Source: DASYXZ01 sp035946625 (GTDB lineage: Bacteria; Acidobacteriota; Terriglobia; UBA7540). From it: a DNA stretch of 64,000 nt. Below the pieces are notes generated by a model, which was not told the origin of the DNA, searched no databases, and saw only the letters and a list, made by a program, of their open reading frames with translations. Positions 7,634 through 17,464 of this stretch are shown here, piece by piece (position 1 is the first letter of the stretch; each line of letters opens with the position of its first letter). The DNA lies in assembly GCA_035946625.1 (NCBI GenBank), contig DASYZE010000069.1:1-64000 (forward strand), in the 5' to 3' direction. The translations under genes were made by a program, and so were the position numbers.

Positions 7634-9172
7634 CTATTCCCACTCGATGGTGCCGGGTGGCTTCGATGTAATGTCGAAGACTACCCGGTTCACCCCTTTG
7701 ACCTCATTTACAATTCGCGTCGATATTCGTTCGAGCAAAGGGGCCGGGAGTTTGGCCCAGTCGGCGGTCATTCCGTCCTCGGACTCCACCGCCCGCAATG
7801 CGATGGTTGAGGCGTAGGTTCGCGCGTCACCCATTACGCCCACGCTTGAGACCGGCAGAAGAACAGCGAAAGACTGCCAAAGGCTCTTGTAAAGGCCCCC
7901 CGCGCGGATTTCTTCGAGCACAATCGCGTCCGCCTCGCGCACCACGCGCAGGCGCTCTTCGGTCACCTCGCCCACAATACGTACGGCCAGGCCAGGGCCG
8001 GGGAACGGCTGCCGGCTCACCACTTCATCGCTCAGCCCCAATTCCCTGCCCACCACACGGACTTCGTCCTTGAAAAGTTCTCGCAGCGGCTCGATCAACT
8101 GGAATTTGAGATCGGTGGGTAATCCACCTACGTTGTGGTGGCTCTTGATCACGGCGGCGGGGCCTTTCACCGAAACCGATTCGATCACATCCGGATAGAG
8201 AGTTCCTTGCACCAGAAACTGAACCTCGCCCAGGCGGCAAGCCTCTTCTTCAAACACCCTGATGAATTCTTCCCCGATGATCTTCCGCTTTTTCTCGGGA
8301 TCGGCAACCCCGCTGAGACGTTGGACAAACCGCGCCGAACGGTCAATGGCCCGGACGTTCAAATGGCCTTGTTCCTTCAGCGCGGCAGCGACGCGTTCGA
8401 ATTCATTTTTCCGTAGCAGCCCGTTATCCACAAAAACGCAGGTGAGGCGGTCGCCGAGCGCCCGCCCCACCAACGTGGCGGCGACGGCGGAATCGACTCC
8501 CCCGGAAAGCGCGCAGAGCGCCTTGCGCTCACCCACCTGGTGGCGAACGCGTTCCACCGTTTCGTCAATGAAAGACCGCGGAAACCAGTTGGGCTTGATG
8601 CCGCAAATGTCCACTACGAAGCGCTTCAGGATTTCGCTGCCACGGTCCGTGTGATGAACCTCGGGATGGAATTCCACCGCGTACATTTTCGCCGCCGGGT
8701 TTTCAATCACGCCAATGGCGTTTTCCGTGCGCGCCGTGACCGTGAATCCGGGTGGAATTTGCGCAATGTGGTCGCCGTGACTGTTCCACACCCGTAGCGG
8801 CGACGGAAGCCCGGCCAGCAGTTGAGTGTTGCGGTCAAATTCGAGTTGGGCGAATCCGTACTCCCGCCGCTTGGCCGGCTCCACTTTGCCGCCCAGTTTC
8901 CACGTCATCATATGCAACCCGTAACAAATGCCGAAGACGGGCAGATTCAGTTGGAAGACGCGATCATCGCAGACGGGCGAGCCCGGATCGTATACCGAAG
9001 AGGGTCCTCCGGAAAGCACGATCGCCTGCGGATGCATCCGCTGCAAATCGTCGATGGGGATCGTGCAGGGCACAATCACCGAATATACCTGCATCTCCCG
9101 GATGCGCCGCGCGATGAGCTGGGCGTATTGAGCGCCGAAATCAAGAACCACAACCGGTCGGGGCTGTTCCAT
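7634..9172 (-). CDS. guaA: GMP synthase (glutamine-hydrolysing)
   Basis: Converts XMP to GMP with ATP and glutamine, the last step of guanine nucleotide synthesis. The class I glutamine amidotransferase domain (residues 1 to about 195) has the GGPSSVYDPGSP oxyanion segment, the nucleophile in VFGICYGLHM and the HPEVHHT His/Glu. The ATP pyrophosphatase domain has the P-loop ALSGGVDSAVAA near residue 220, and the dimerisation domain ends in the canonical KPPGTIEWE. All 512 residues are present and the length is standard. leuS ends nine bases upstream of the start, so the two may form one transcript. Confidence 0.98.
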   Translation of the reverse strand: MEQPRPVVVLDFGAQYAQLIARRIREMQVYSVIVPCTIPIDDLQRMHPQAIVLSGGPSSVYDPGSPVCDDRVFQLNLPVFGICYGLHMMTWKLGGKVEPAKRREYGFAQLEFDRNTQLLAGLPSPLRVWNSHGDHIAQIPPGFTVTARTENAIGVIENPAAKMYAVEFHPEVHHTDRGSEILKRFVVDICGIKPNWFPRSFIDETVERVRHQVGERKALCALSGGVDSAVAATLVGRALGDRLTCVFVDNGLLRKNEFERVAAALKEQGHLNVRAIDRSARFVQRLSGVADPEKKRKIIGEEFIRVFEEEACRLGEVQFLVQGTLYPDVIESVSVKGPAAVIKSHHNVGGLPTDLKFQLIEPLRELFKDEVRVVGRELGLSDEVVSRQPFPGPGLAVRIVGEVTEERLRVVREADAIVLEEIRAGGLYKSLWQSFAVLLPVSSVGVMGDARTYASTIALRAVESEDGMTADWAKLPAPLLERISTRIVNEVKGVNRVVFDITSKPPGTIEWE

Positions 9173-9180
9173 ACTCCTCG

Positions 9181-11703
9181 CTACTTCACAACAATGTTCA
9201 CCAATTTTTGCGGCACGATGATGATTTTAACCACCTGCCGCCCGTTGATAAATTGTATGACTTTTTCGTCTGCCTGCGCCAGCCGGCGAAGTTCCGCTTC
9301 GTCCACACTGACCGCGGCTCGAACTCTGCCGCGCAATTTGCCGTTCACTTGCACGGGTATCTCCAGTTCATCCTCAGCGGCGAGTTCTGGATCGAAATCC
9401 GGCCAAGGCACCCGCAAAGTTGCCTGGGCATGTCCCAACCCTTCCCACAATTCATCCGCCGTATGGGGCACAAAAACCGAGATCATGAGCACCAGAATTT
9501 CCAGCGAGTCCCTCAAAATCTCCGGCCGGATTTTCCCCGCCTCAATCGCATCCTCAAGATCGCTCAGTTCATTCACGAGTTCCATGACCATGGCCACGTC
9601 GGTGTTGAAGTGCCAGCGGCCCTCCAAATCCTCGGTAACGTGCCGGAGAGTTTGATGAGTTTTGCGAATCAGGCGCCGTTCTTCCGCAGAAACCTGGTGG
9701 AGATCCCACCGGGACTTCCCATTTTGGGCCGTTGGGCGAGCGGGGCCGGAAGCGGGCGGGCTTGAGTATTTCGCCACCATGCGATAGGCGCGGTTCAAAA
9801 AGCGCGAGGCGCCTTCGATGCCCGAATCGCTCCAGTCAAAATCGCGGGAAGGCGGCGCGGCAAAGAGGGTGTATAGCCTCACGGTATCCGCTCCATACTT
9901 GGCGAACATGGCGGTCGGGTCCACCACGTTGCCTTTGGACTTCGACATCTTGGCGCCATCTTTAATCACCATGCCCTGGGTGAACAGCCGGGCCACCGGC
10001 TCGGGAAAATCCACCAGGCCGATATCCCGCATGACCTTGGTAAAAAAACGCATGTAAATCAAGTGAAGAATGGCGTGCTCGATTCCGCCTATATACTGGT
10101 CAACCGGAAACCAATATTTCACCGCATCCTTGTCGATGGGCGCGGTGGAAATGTGCGGGCTGGTGTAGCGGTAGAAATACCACGACGAATCGACGAAGGT
10201 ATCCATGGTATCCGTTTCGCGGCGCGCCCGCCCGTGACAATTCGGACAACGCGTGTTCACGAACTCCGGCACACTCGCCAGCGGCGATTGACCCTGGCCG
10301 GTCAACTTGACTTCGGGAGGAAGAATCACGGGAAGATCTTTGTCCGGAACCGGAACGATCCCGCAGGCATCGCAGTAAATAATCGGAATCGGAGAGCCCC
10401 AGTAGCGCTGGCGCGAAATACCCCAGTCCTTAAGCCGATATTGAACTGTTCCCTTCCCGAATCCTTTGGCCTCCGCCTCGCGCGTCATGCGCTCGATCGC
10501 TTTTTCCGAAGAGAGACCGTCATATGGACCGGAATTGACGAGCTTTGAATTCGGACCTGTCTCGGTGTAGGCCGACTTGAGTACTTGGGGAATTTCGCCG
10601 TCGCACGGCACTATCACCGTACGAACGGGCAGTCCGTGTCTCACTGAAAATTCAAAGTCCCTTTCGTCATGGGCGGGAACGGCCATCACCGCGCCCGTGC
10701 CGTATCCCATCAGCACGAAGTTCGCAACCCAGATGGGCACGTTTTCGCCATTGAAGGGATTGCGGGCGGTGTATCCTGTATCCACGCCCATTTTCTCGAA
10801 ATTGACCTCGGCCCGGGCCCGGGCCGTCGAAGCCTTCACTCCCTCCACGTCGCGCCGCATCTTCTCGGGATCCTCTGAAAATGAAATCAATTTCTCAACC
10901 AGCGGATGTTCGGCGGCCAGATAGACCGCCGTGCACCCAAAGATGGTGTCCACCCGCGTAGTGAAGATCCGCAAGTGCTCGCCGATTTCGTTTACCGGGA
11001 AGTCAATTTCCGCCCCCACCGACTTGCCGATCCAATTCTGCTGCATGCTCAACACGCGCTCGGGCCAGCGGACCAATTCCTTCATGTCGTCCAGCAGGCG
11101 CTCGGCGTAAGCGGTGGTTTTCCAGAACCATTGCTCGAGGTCACGCTCCATCACGGGCGTTTCCTCGTGGCGCCAGCAGCAACCATTCACCACCTGCTCG
11201 TTGGCCAGCACGGTCTCGCAGCTCGGGCACCAATTCACACGGCTTTTCTTTCGATACGCCAGGCCGCGCTCAAACATACGAATGAAAAACCATTGGTTCC
11301 AGCGGTAATATTCCGGGACGCAAGTAGCCACCTCGCGCCGCCAGTCATAGCTCACACCCAGGCGCTTCAACTGCCCGCGCATACGATCAATGTGACTAAA
11401 GGTGAATTCGGAGGGGTGGCGCTGGTTCTTGATGGCGGCGTTTTCCGCCGGCAGTCCAAACGCGTCCCAACCGATGGGATGGATGACGTTGAAGCCCTTC
11501 ATCCACATATAGCGCGCCAGCGCGTCCCCGATGGTGTAGTTGCGCACGTGCCCCATGTGGATGTCGCCCGAGGGATAGGGGAGCATCTCCAGGACGTAGT
11601 ACTTCTTCCGCGCCGCGTCCACCTCGGATTCGAAGAGCTTCTCCTCCGCCCAGCGCGCCTGCCACTTCGATTCGATTTTTTGCGGATCGTAGGTTGGGTC
11701 CAT
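9181..11703 (-). CDS. leuS: Leucine-tRNA ligase
   Basis: Charges tRNA-Leu. The class I signature is present as PYPSGDIHMGHVRNYTIGD (HIGH variant, near residue 52), with KMSKS in KDGAKMSKSKGNVVDP near residue 588. The zinc-module cysteines (NWCPSCETVLANEQVVNGCCW) and the editing domain (about 225-420, with the GTGAVMAVPAHDERD core) are present. The C-terminal anticodon-binding and last domains are complete (PVQVNGKLRG). At 840 residues it is of bacterial length. A Pro/Ala-rich loop (PPASGPARPTAQNGKSR) follows the catalytic domain. guaA lies immediately downstream. Confidence 0.98.
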   Translation of the reverse strand: MDPTYDPQKIESKWQARWAEEKLFESEVDAARKKYYVLEMLPYPSGDIHMGHVRNYTIGDALARYMWMKGFNVIHPIGWDAFGLPAENAAIKNQRHPSEFTFSHIDRMRGQLKRLGVSYDWRREVATCVPEYYRWNQWFFIRMFERGLAYRKKSRVNWCPSCETVLANEQVVNGCCWRHEETPVMERDLEQWFWKTTAYAERLLDDMKELVRWPERVLSMQQNWIGKSVGAEIDFPVNEIGEHLRIFTTRVDTIFGCTAVYLAAEHPLVEKLISFSEDPEKMRRDVEGVKASTARARAEVNFEKMGVDTGYTARNPFNGENVPIWVANFVLMGYGTGAVMAVPAHDERDFEFSVRHGLPVRTVIVPCDGEIPQVLKSAYTETGPNSKLVNSGPYDGLSSEKAIERMTREAEAKGFGKGTVQYRLKDWGISRQRYWGSPIPIIYCDACGIVPVPDKDLPVILPPEVKLTGQGQSPLASVPEFVNTRCPNCHGRARRETDTMDTFVDSSWYFYRYTSPHISTAPIDKDAVKYWFPVDQYIGGIEHAILHLIYMRFFTKVMRDIGLVDFPEPVARLFTQGMVIKDGAKMSKSKGNVVDPTAMFAKYGADTVRLYTLFAAPPSRDFDWSDSGIEGASRFLNRAYRMVAKYSSPPASGPARPTAQNGKSRWDLHQVSAEERRLIRKTHQTLRHVTEDLEGRWHFNTDVAMVMELVNELSDLEDAIEAGKIRPEILRDSLEILVLMISVFVPHTADELWEGLGHAQATLRVPWPDFDPELAAEDELEIPVQVNGKLRGRVRAAVSVDEAELRRLAQADEKVIQFINGRQVVKIIIVPQKLVNIVVK

Positions 11704-11707
11704 GGTA

Positions 11708-11790
11708 AAAGCAAATTATGAATTATGAGTTAGGGAGGTAAATGGCGGGGAGCCTTCAACTATCGACCCTGCCTTAGAATTCATAATTGA
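11708..11790. repeat. Degenerate A/T-rich short-repeat tract between nfo and leuS
   Basis: The gap holds variants of AATTATGAATTATGAGTT and AGAATTCATAATTGATC, the same word family as the tract near 56640. It looks like a collapsed tandem of about 8-bp units. No terminator-like hairpin is evident. Confidence 0.5.
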
Positions 11791-12639
11791 TCACTTCCCT
11801 CCCGCTAAGCCTCGCATGGTGCGCAAATTTCGTTTGTCATCGCCGGGCCGGTCCACCGGAGTTTCGCAGATGAACGGGATGGACTTCAATTTGGGGTGGC
11901 GCACGATCCTCCCAAAAGCTTCCGCGCCGATCTTCCCTTTTCCTATGTGCTCGTGCCGGTCCACTTTGGAATCAAACCGGGCTTTCGAATCGTTGGCGTG
12001 GATGACGTAAACATCTTTTAATCCAACCGTCGCGTCCAACGTTTTCACGGTTTGCCTCAATCCGGCCACGGTGTGGATGGGATAGCCCGCCGCAAAGGAG
12101 TGCGCCGTGTCAATGCACGCTCCTATGGGAAGATCGCGCGCCGTGCCCCGGATAATTTCCGCCACTTCGTCGAACGTCCTCCCAATTGCAGTTCCCTGTC
12201 CCGCCGTGTTCTCAATCAAAATCTTCAACCCGTCCAAGCGAAGACCTTTGGCCGATTGCAGCAATGACTCAATACACCTGCCGATGGCCGCTGAGGGCGT
12301 GCTTTCTTTGGCGCTGCCCGGATGCGTGACCAGAAATTCCGCGCCCAGCGCCAGCGCGCGCTCCAATTCACCTCGAAATGCCGCAATTGATCTCTCCCTG
12401 ATCAACGCGTCGCCCGAAGCCAGATTGATCAAATAGTTGTCATGGATGGCCAGCGGCGCCAGGCCGTGGCCCGCCCTTACTTCCTTAAAGCGCTCGCTCG
12501 ACTCCGCGGAAACCGCTGCCGCCTGCCAACCGCGCGGATTGGCGGAGAACATCTGAAACGTGTCACAGCCGATCTTTCTGGCGTGATGGGCCGCGTTCTC
12601 CAGAGCTCCGGCAATCGATGTGTGAACACCCACAAGCAT
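11791..12639 (-). CDS. nfo: Endonuclease IV (AP endonuclease)
   Basis: Cuts DNA 5' to abasic sites in base excision repair. The 282 residues form a TIM barrel. Recognisable family segments are the start VGVHTSIAGALENAAHHARKIGC, the ENTAGQGTAIG block, IGACIDTAHSFAAGYPI, VIHANDSKARFDSKVDRHEHIGKG and FICETP near the end. These supply the His/Asp/Glu ligands of the trinuclear zinc site. The length is normal. Transcribed towards leuS, with an 87-bp gap of low-complexity sequence between. Confidence 0.97.
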   Translation of the reverse strand: MLVGVHTSIAGALENAAHHARKIGCDTFQMFSANPRGWQAAAVSAESSERFKEVRAGHGLAPLAIHDNYLINLASGDALIRERSIAAFRGELERALALGAEFLVTHPGSAKESTPSAAIGRCIESLLQSAKGLRLDGLKILIENTAGQGTAIGRTFDEVAEIIRGTARDLPIGACIDTAHSFAAGYPIHTVAGLRQTVKTLDATVGLKDVYVIHANDSKARFDSKVDRHEHIGKGKIGAEAFGRIVRHPKLKSIPFICETPVDRPGDDKRNLRTMRGLAGGK

Positions 12640-12704
12640 GAATTTTCAGCGGCGTCTAAGTCAACCATCTTAACAAACCGTTCACAAAACGGTCAACGAA
12701 GGGG

Positions 12705-12815
12705 GGAAGAAAGGTTAAAGGGTACAGGTTAAAGGTTAAAAGTCAAAAGCCAAATGCTGGAAGTCGAGATCTGATTTTTCCTTTACCCTTTAACCTTTAC
12801 CCTTTTACCTCTCTC
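12705..12815. repeat. Degenerate 7-8 bp tract (GGTTAAAGG / CCTTTAACC), partly inverted
   Basis: One half repeats GGTTAAAGG-like units and the other carries their complements (CCCTTTAACCTTTACCC), so the tract can fold back on itself. It sits between two divergent genes (nfo and the deaminase), which argues against a terminator. The same words recur at 55508-55560. Confidence 0.6.
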
Positions 12816-12870
12816 ACCCTAGATTGGATTTCCAAAAATCAAATCAAGCTGTTATCCTTAGCGCGCGCTT

Positions 12871-13341
12871 ATGGACGAATCCGACTTCATGCGGGTGGCG
12901 ATTGAGAAGGCGCGCGAAGGGATCGCCGCCGGTCAATCGCCTTTTGGCGCGGTAATTGTAAACGGAGAGCACGTCCTGGCGGCTGCGCACAACACCGTTT
13001 GGCGGGACTCTGACCCAACTGCCCACGCCGAAATCAACGCCATCCGTCATGCGGCGATTGCGGTTAGCGGCATCGATCTGGAGACTTGCTCGATTTTCAG
13101 CACCTGCGAGCCTTGCCCGATGTGCCTCGCCGCCATCCACTGGTCAAAAATCCGTCGGGTGGTTTTCGGCGCCTCCATTTCCGACGCGGCCGCGGCGGGT
13201 TTTTCCGAGCTCTCCATCCGGGCACGAACCATGGCCAAAATGGGTGGAAGCCCGCTGAAAGTCGAAGGGGGCCTGCTTCGTGACGAATGTCGCGCGCTGT
13301 TCGGCATTTGGAAAAAGAACCCATCCAGGAAAGTCTATTAG
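12871..13341 (+). CDS. Nucleobase/nucleoside deaminase, GuaD-like
   Basis: Zinc hydrolase of the CMP/dCMP deaminase fold. The catalytic motifs are H52-A-E54 (PTAHAEINAIRHA) and C82-x2-C85 (CEPCPMCLAAI). The PTAHAE context, the DAAAAGF segment and the length of 156 residues resemble Bacillus guanine deaminase more than TadA. Guanine to xanthine is therefore the most likely reaction, with isocytosine or related bases possible. It is transcribed away from nfo. A guanine salvage enzyme near guaA is suggestive but not proof of a link. Confidence 0.82.
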   Translation: MDESDFMRVAIEKAREGIAAGQSPFGAVIVNGEHVLAAAHNTVWRDSDPTAHAEINAIRHAAIAVSGIDLETCSIFSTCEPCPMCLAAIHWSKIRRVVFGASISDAAAAGFSELSIRARTMAKMGGSPLKVEGGLLRDECRALFGIWKKNPSRKVY

Positions 13342-13919
13342 TCGCGCCGCCCACAAAGGAGTAGGCCGCCGAAATCAAGGACCAATCATGTTCCCGGGAA
13401 CAAAGACTTCCCCAGGAGGAATTGCAAGCTCGGTTGTCCATTGGCGGCGACCGCGGGTAAAATTGTTGCACCCATCTGGCAACCGCACTACAGCCAACCT
13501 TCTGCAAAACAGCCGAGAAGTGCAGGCATGCTGCGGCACCCTGTCCTCGGATTGAGCCCGGGTCTTGCGTGGCGTTCAAAGGGGGTTGTGGTCCTTTCGA
13601 GCAATTGGCCGGTAGCAGGCCCGTTTCCCAGGACACACCACGCCCAAGGGGGTGGCAAGCGTAGCGCGCCCAATAAAACGCTCGCACGGCAGGCCGACTG
13701 TGGTGTGCGTGTCACCCTCTCCAATTTGTTGCTTGACTTATCCTTCCAAAAAGAAGAATCTCTTTCCATCGGTCGGTGCATCTAGACTAGATGGCTGGTC
13801 AGGCGGGGCGCTCTTGAACGCTGCCCTTCTTATTCAAATGCTGGCTCCATCGGCCTGAATGCCGCAGTCAAACAAACATTCCCAGGACCTTCTTTTGGGC
13901 GTGCAGAGGAGCTTTCTCC
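13342..13919. other. 578-bp intergenic region with palindrome and possible structured RNA
   Basis: No convincing protein-coding frame. At 13389-13402 there is a perfect 14-bp palindrome TGTTCCCGGGAACA, a plausible operator. At about 13567-13643, GCGTGG pairs with CCACGC, an inner TGGTCCT pairs with AGGACACA (one bulge), and GGCC pairs with GGCC around a 7-nt loop. A further small GGTG/CACC hairpin follows near 13702-13716. No cobalamin, SAM or other riboswitch consensus was recognised upstream of the B12/radical-SAM gene. Confidence 0.4.
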
Positions 13920-15536
13920 GTGAATATCCTGCTTTATAATCCCGACAACGAAGTGACCCATAATTTCATGCCGCACCTCTGGATGTTCCTGCTCAAATCG
14001 CTCACCCCCGCCCAGCATCATGTATTCCTGGTGGATGGCAATGCGCAGAGAATGACCGAGAAACAACTGGTGGATTACATCAAGGAAAATCACGTGGAAC
14101 TGGTGGGCATCGGCGCCATGACCCGCATGGTGGCCAAAGCCTACAGGATGGCGGACGCAGTACGCGCCGCCGGAGTGCGCGTGGTGATGGGAGGCCCGCA
14201 CGTCACCGAGGTGCCCGACGAGCCGCTGGGCCGCGACGGCTCTCCCCGGCACGCAGATGCGGTAGCCCTGGGTGAAGCCGATGCCACTTGGCCGCAGATC
14301 GTGGCGGACGCGGAACGCGGCGCCTTGAAGGAAGTTTATGCCCCGCTCAATCAGGAAGGGAAGGAAGTTAAGCCCGCGCTTGACGATTACCCCGTGATTC
14401 CGTGGGAAAAGATGGACCTGTCGCAGTTCAACATGATCAAACACTTTCCCCGGCCGGCACGCACCATGCTCCGGCGCATCGGCATGAAGTGGGAAAGTTT
14501 TCTGATGATTCCTATCGAGTCGGGACGCGGCTGCCCCTATGGCTGCGAATTCTGCACCGTCACCGGATTTTTCGGGGACTCCATTCGTTTCCGCACCGAC
14601 GAGAGCGTGGTGGAAGAATTGCTCTTGCTCAAATCTTTGGAGAAAAAGCAAAGGGGAAAAATCGCCGTTTTCTTTATCGACGACAACTTTGCCATCAATC
14701 CCAAAAGGACCAAGTCCCTGCTGCGCGCCATTATTGCCGCCGGCGCGCAGGTCCCCTGGACAGCGCAGATCAGCATGAACCTGCTGCGTGATGAAGAGCT
14801 CGTTTCACTCATCGCGCAGAGCGGGGCCAAATGGATCTTTATGGGGCTGGAATCCATCGACCCTGAGAATCTGAAGAGCGTCAGCAAAGGGTTCAACAAA
14901 CCGGCGGAATACCCGGCTGTCCTGGAGCGCCTCGCCCGCCACGGCCTATACGGCATTACCTCTTTTATTTTTGGAATGGACAGTGACCGTCCCGGCGTGG
15001 CGGAGCGCACGCTGGAGCAGATTCGCTCCTGGCCCCCGGGCCTGCCCGTTTTCGGATTGCTCACCCCTTACCCATCCACTCCGCTTTACGATCGCCTGGC
15101 CGCGGCCGGCCGCCTGACCCGGCCCAAGCATTGGTTGGATTTCAAGCCTTTCCACATGGCCCACACTCCTTTGGGAATTTCCATTGAGCAGGCGGAGGCT
15201 GAAGTTCGTCACGCCTGGACCTCGGCCTACGACCCCAGCACCACCGCCGCCGCCATGGAATGGTTGGAAGGAAGGCCCGTCGCGGACCGCATCATCCACC
15301 TGCTGGCAAGGATGGCATTCCGCGGAATCTATTTCCCGCAGATGACCAAACGCCAATGGCTGCGGGTGGTTTTTGAGAATCGAACGCCAATATATAAAGT
15401 AATCTCAAAAGCGGTGGAGATGAAATTCAAGCGGCCGACAAAGAATAGTGGCGTCCCGCCGCAAGTGGCGCCTGAGCCAATTCTTTCCCCGGCCCGATCC
15501 ACCACCCAGCCGAGCGAAGCTACATCGGGCGCCTGA
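13920..15536 (+). CDS. B12-binding radical SAM protein
   Basis: A 538-residue enzyme with an N-terminal cobalamin-binding Rossmann domain (about 1-140, beginning MNILLYNPDNE, with VVMGGPHVTEVPDE) and a radical SAM domain. The [4Fe-4S] motif is C205-x3-C209-x2-C212 (GCPYGCEFC), followed by the FIDDNFAINPKR segment. Members perform methylations or other radical chemistry on unactivated carbons. The substrate is not predictable here. The C-terminal 40 residues are low complexity. The start is GTG behind GAGGAG. The gene stands alone between two non-coding gaps. Confidence 0.88.
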   Translation: MNILLYNPDNEVTHNFMPHLWMFLLKSLTPAQHHVFLVDGNAQRMTEKQLVDYIKENHVELVGIGAMTRMVAKAYRMADAVRAAGVRVVMGGPHVTEVPDEPLGRDGSPRHADAVALGEADATWPQIVADAERGALKEVYAPLNQEGKEVKPALDDYPVIPWEKMDLSQFNMIKHFPRPARTMLRRIGMKWESFLMIPIESGRGCPYGCEFCTVTGFFGDSIRFRTDESVVEELLLLKSLEKKQRGKIAVFFIDDNFAINPKRTKSLLRAIIAAGAQVPWTAQISMNLLRDEELVSLIAQSGAKWIFMGLESIDPENLKSVSKGFNKPAEYPAVLERLARHGLYGITSFIFGMDSDRPGVAERTLEQIRSWPPGLPVFGLLTPYPSTPLYDRLAAAGRLTRPKHWLDFKPFHMAHTPLGISIEQAEAEVRHAWTSAYDPSTTAAAMEWLEGRPVADRIIHLLARMAFRGIYFPQMTKRQWLRVVFENRTPIYKVISKAVEMKFKRPTKNSGVPPQVAPEPILSPARSTTQPSEATSGA

Positions 15537-15740
15537 CGAGCTCGCTCACCACCCGGGCGGATCTTAACCGGAAACCGGCAACCTCAGTTCCCGGCTTCCC
15601 TTCCATTGAGATCAAGCATCCATCTGAGCAACGCTCCTGCATTGCCTTGAGTCCCCAAAAAGTGCTTTCGAGTTTCCTTCTCTTGCGCTACCATGCGCAC
15701 GGTTTAACAAGATTCAAGCCATCCACTTGGGGGGCGAAAC

Positions 15741-17450
15741 ATGAGAACGAAATTGTGCTGGTCGAATCCGCGGACTCGTCCTGGAATTCTGCGCCACGCG
15801 ATTGTTTTGCTTTACCTTCTGTTGGCCTGTTCGATGGGCGCCAAAGCCGCGGACAAGCTGACGTTCGAAATCTCCTTCCCCGCTTCTGTTCATCCCCAAT
15901 CCATAACCGGCCGGGTGTTTGTAATCGTTAGCACGGAAAAGAATCCGGAGCCGCGCATCCAGGCTGGATTCTGGGGAGACACCGCGCCCATCTTCGGAAC
16001 CGACGTGGCCCAGCTCAAACCGGTCGAGACCGCAATCATAAACTCCGAAACCCTCGGCTATCCCCCTGCGAGCCTTCGGGACATTCCAGCGGGCGACTAC
16101 CACGTGCAGGCCCTGATGAACGTCTACACCCAATTCCATCGCTCCGATGGCCACGCAATCTGGGGGCACATGGACCAGTGGGAAGGCCAGCAATTCAATA
16201 TTTCACCCGGAAATCTCTACAGTGAAGTCCAGGACGTTCATCTCGATCCGCAGGCTGGCTACACCATAAAGCTGAGCCTGACCAAAGTGATTCCGCCCAT
16301 CACAATGCCCGCGGACACGGCGTGGTTGAAGCACATCAAAATTCAGAGCGCCCTTCTCTCAAAATTCTGGGGACGCCCTTTCTACCTGGGCGCCACTGTT
16401 CTCCTGCCCCAGGGCTACGACGCACACCCCGACGCCCACTATCCGGTGCTCTATTTGCAGGACCATTTCAGTCTTGGGCCGCCCATTCCCTTTACCGATC
16501 CGAATGCGCCCGGCGGTTCCAAGGGCAGGTGGGCGGCAAGAGGCGTTGAAATGTACCAGGCCTGGACCTCAGATCATTTCCCGCGCATGATCGCCGTTCG
16601 CTTTCAGCATCCCACCCCGTACTTCGATGATTCGTACGCGATCAACTCAGCCAATAACGGGCCTTATGGCGATGCCATCATGACGGAGCTGATTCCCTAC
16701 CTTGAGGAACACTTCCGCATCATTCGCCAGCCCTATGCGCGCGTGCTGGCGGGCGGATCCACGGGCGGATGGGAGTCATTGGCTCTTCAGGTTTATCACC
16801 CTGAATTTTTCGGAGGCACTTGGACCTTTTTCCCCGACCCGATTGATTTCCGGCGCTACCAACTGACCGATATCTACCAGGATGAAAACGCCTTTTACGA
16901 ACCTGGCCATCATTGGCTGCAAGCCCCGCGTTACATGGCGCGTAAAGCCGACGGCCAGCCTGAAGTCAGCTCGCGGGATTTCAGCCGGCTGGAAGCCGTG
17001 TTGGGCAGTCACGGCAGGTCAGGCCAGCAGCTTGAAATTTGGGAGGCAGCCTATGGGCCGGTGGGCGACGACGGCTATCCCCAGCCGCTTTGGGACAAGC
17101 TGACCGGTACTATAGATCATAGCGTGGCGGAATATATGAGAGATCATGGATATGATTTAAGGTATTACACGGAAAAGAATTGGCCCAAGATCGGCCCTCA
17201 ATTAGCGGGCAAGATTTATCTCTACTGCGGGGATATGGACAATTACTACCTGAATTTGGCGGTTTACCTGTTTGAAGATTTCCTGATCAAAACCAAAGAC
17301 CCGTATTACGCGGGCTCGGTGGAGTACGGCCGTCCCATGAAGGGCCACGGATGGATGCCCATGAGCTTTCCCGAACTCATAAAGATGATGGCAGAGCACA
17401 TCGACAAGACTGCTCCCGCCCGGGAAGACACCGGCGGGTGGCATTACTAA
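15741..17450 (+). CDS. Secreted alpha/beta-hydrolase esterase (esterase D / Fes-like family)
   Basis: A 569-residue exported protein: a signal segment (AIVLLYLLLACSMGAKA), an N-terminal beta domain of about 190 residues, and a C-terminal putative-esterase alpha/beta-hydrolase domain. The nucleophile motif is GGSTGG near residue 340 (VLAGGSTGGWESLALQ), preceded by the conserved family element ELIPYLEEHFRI. A histidine near the C-terminus (GRPMKGHGWMP) is a good candidate for the triad. The physiological ester is unknown. It converges on the M13 peptidase gene with only 14 bp between, and no obvious hairpin terminator separates them. Confidence 0.82.
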   Translation: MRTKLCWSNPRTRPGILRHAIVLLYLLLACSMGAKAADKLTFEISFPASVHPQSITGRVFVIVSTEKNPEPRIQAGFWGDTAPIFGTDVAQLKPVETAIINSETLGYPPASLRDIPAGDYHVQALMNVYTQFHRSDGHAIWGHMDQWEGQQFNISPGNLYSEVQDVHLDPQAGYTIKLSLTKVIPPITMPADTAWLKHIKIQSALLSKFWGRPFYLGATVLLPQGYDAHPDAHYPVLYLQDHFSLGPPIPFTDPNAPGGSKGRWAARGVEMYQAWTSDHFPRMIAVRFQHPTPYFDDSYAINSANNGPYGDAIMTELIPYLEEHFRIIRQPYARVLAGGSTGGWESLALQVYHPEFFGGTWTFFPDPIDFRRYQLTDIYQDENAFYEPGHHWLQAPRYMARKADGQPEVSSRDFSRLEAVLGSHGRSGQQLEIWEAAYGPVGDDGYPQPLWDKLTGTIDHSVAEYMRDHGYDLRYYTEKNWPKIGPQLAGKIYLYCGDMDNYYLNLAVYLFEDFLIKTKDPYYAGSVEYGRPMKGHGWMPMSFPELIKMMAEHIDKTAPAREDTGGWHY

Positions 17451-17464
17451 CCCTCGGAAGCAGA

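Noticed and set aside
12705..12815. Inverted CCTTTAACC / GGTTAAAGG tract as a transcription terminator
   Set aside because: It lies between two divergent genes, where no terminator is needed, and lacks a T-run; it is a degenerate repeat.
13389..13402. Palindrome TGTTCCCGGGAACA treated as a LexA box
   Set aside because: It matches neither the E. coli nor the Gram-positive LexA consensus closely; kept only as a possible operator within the intergenic note.
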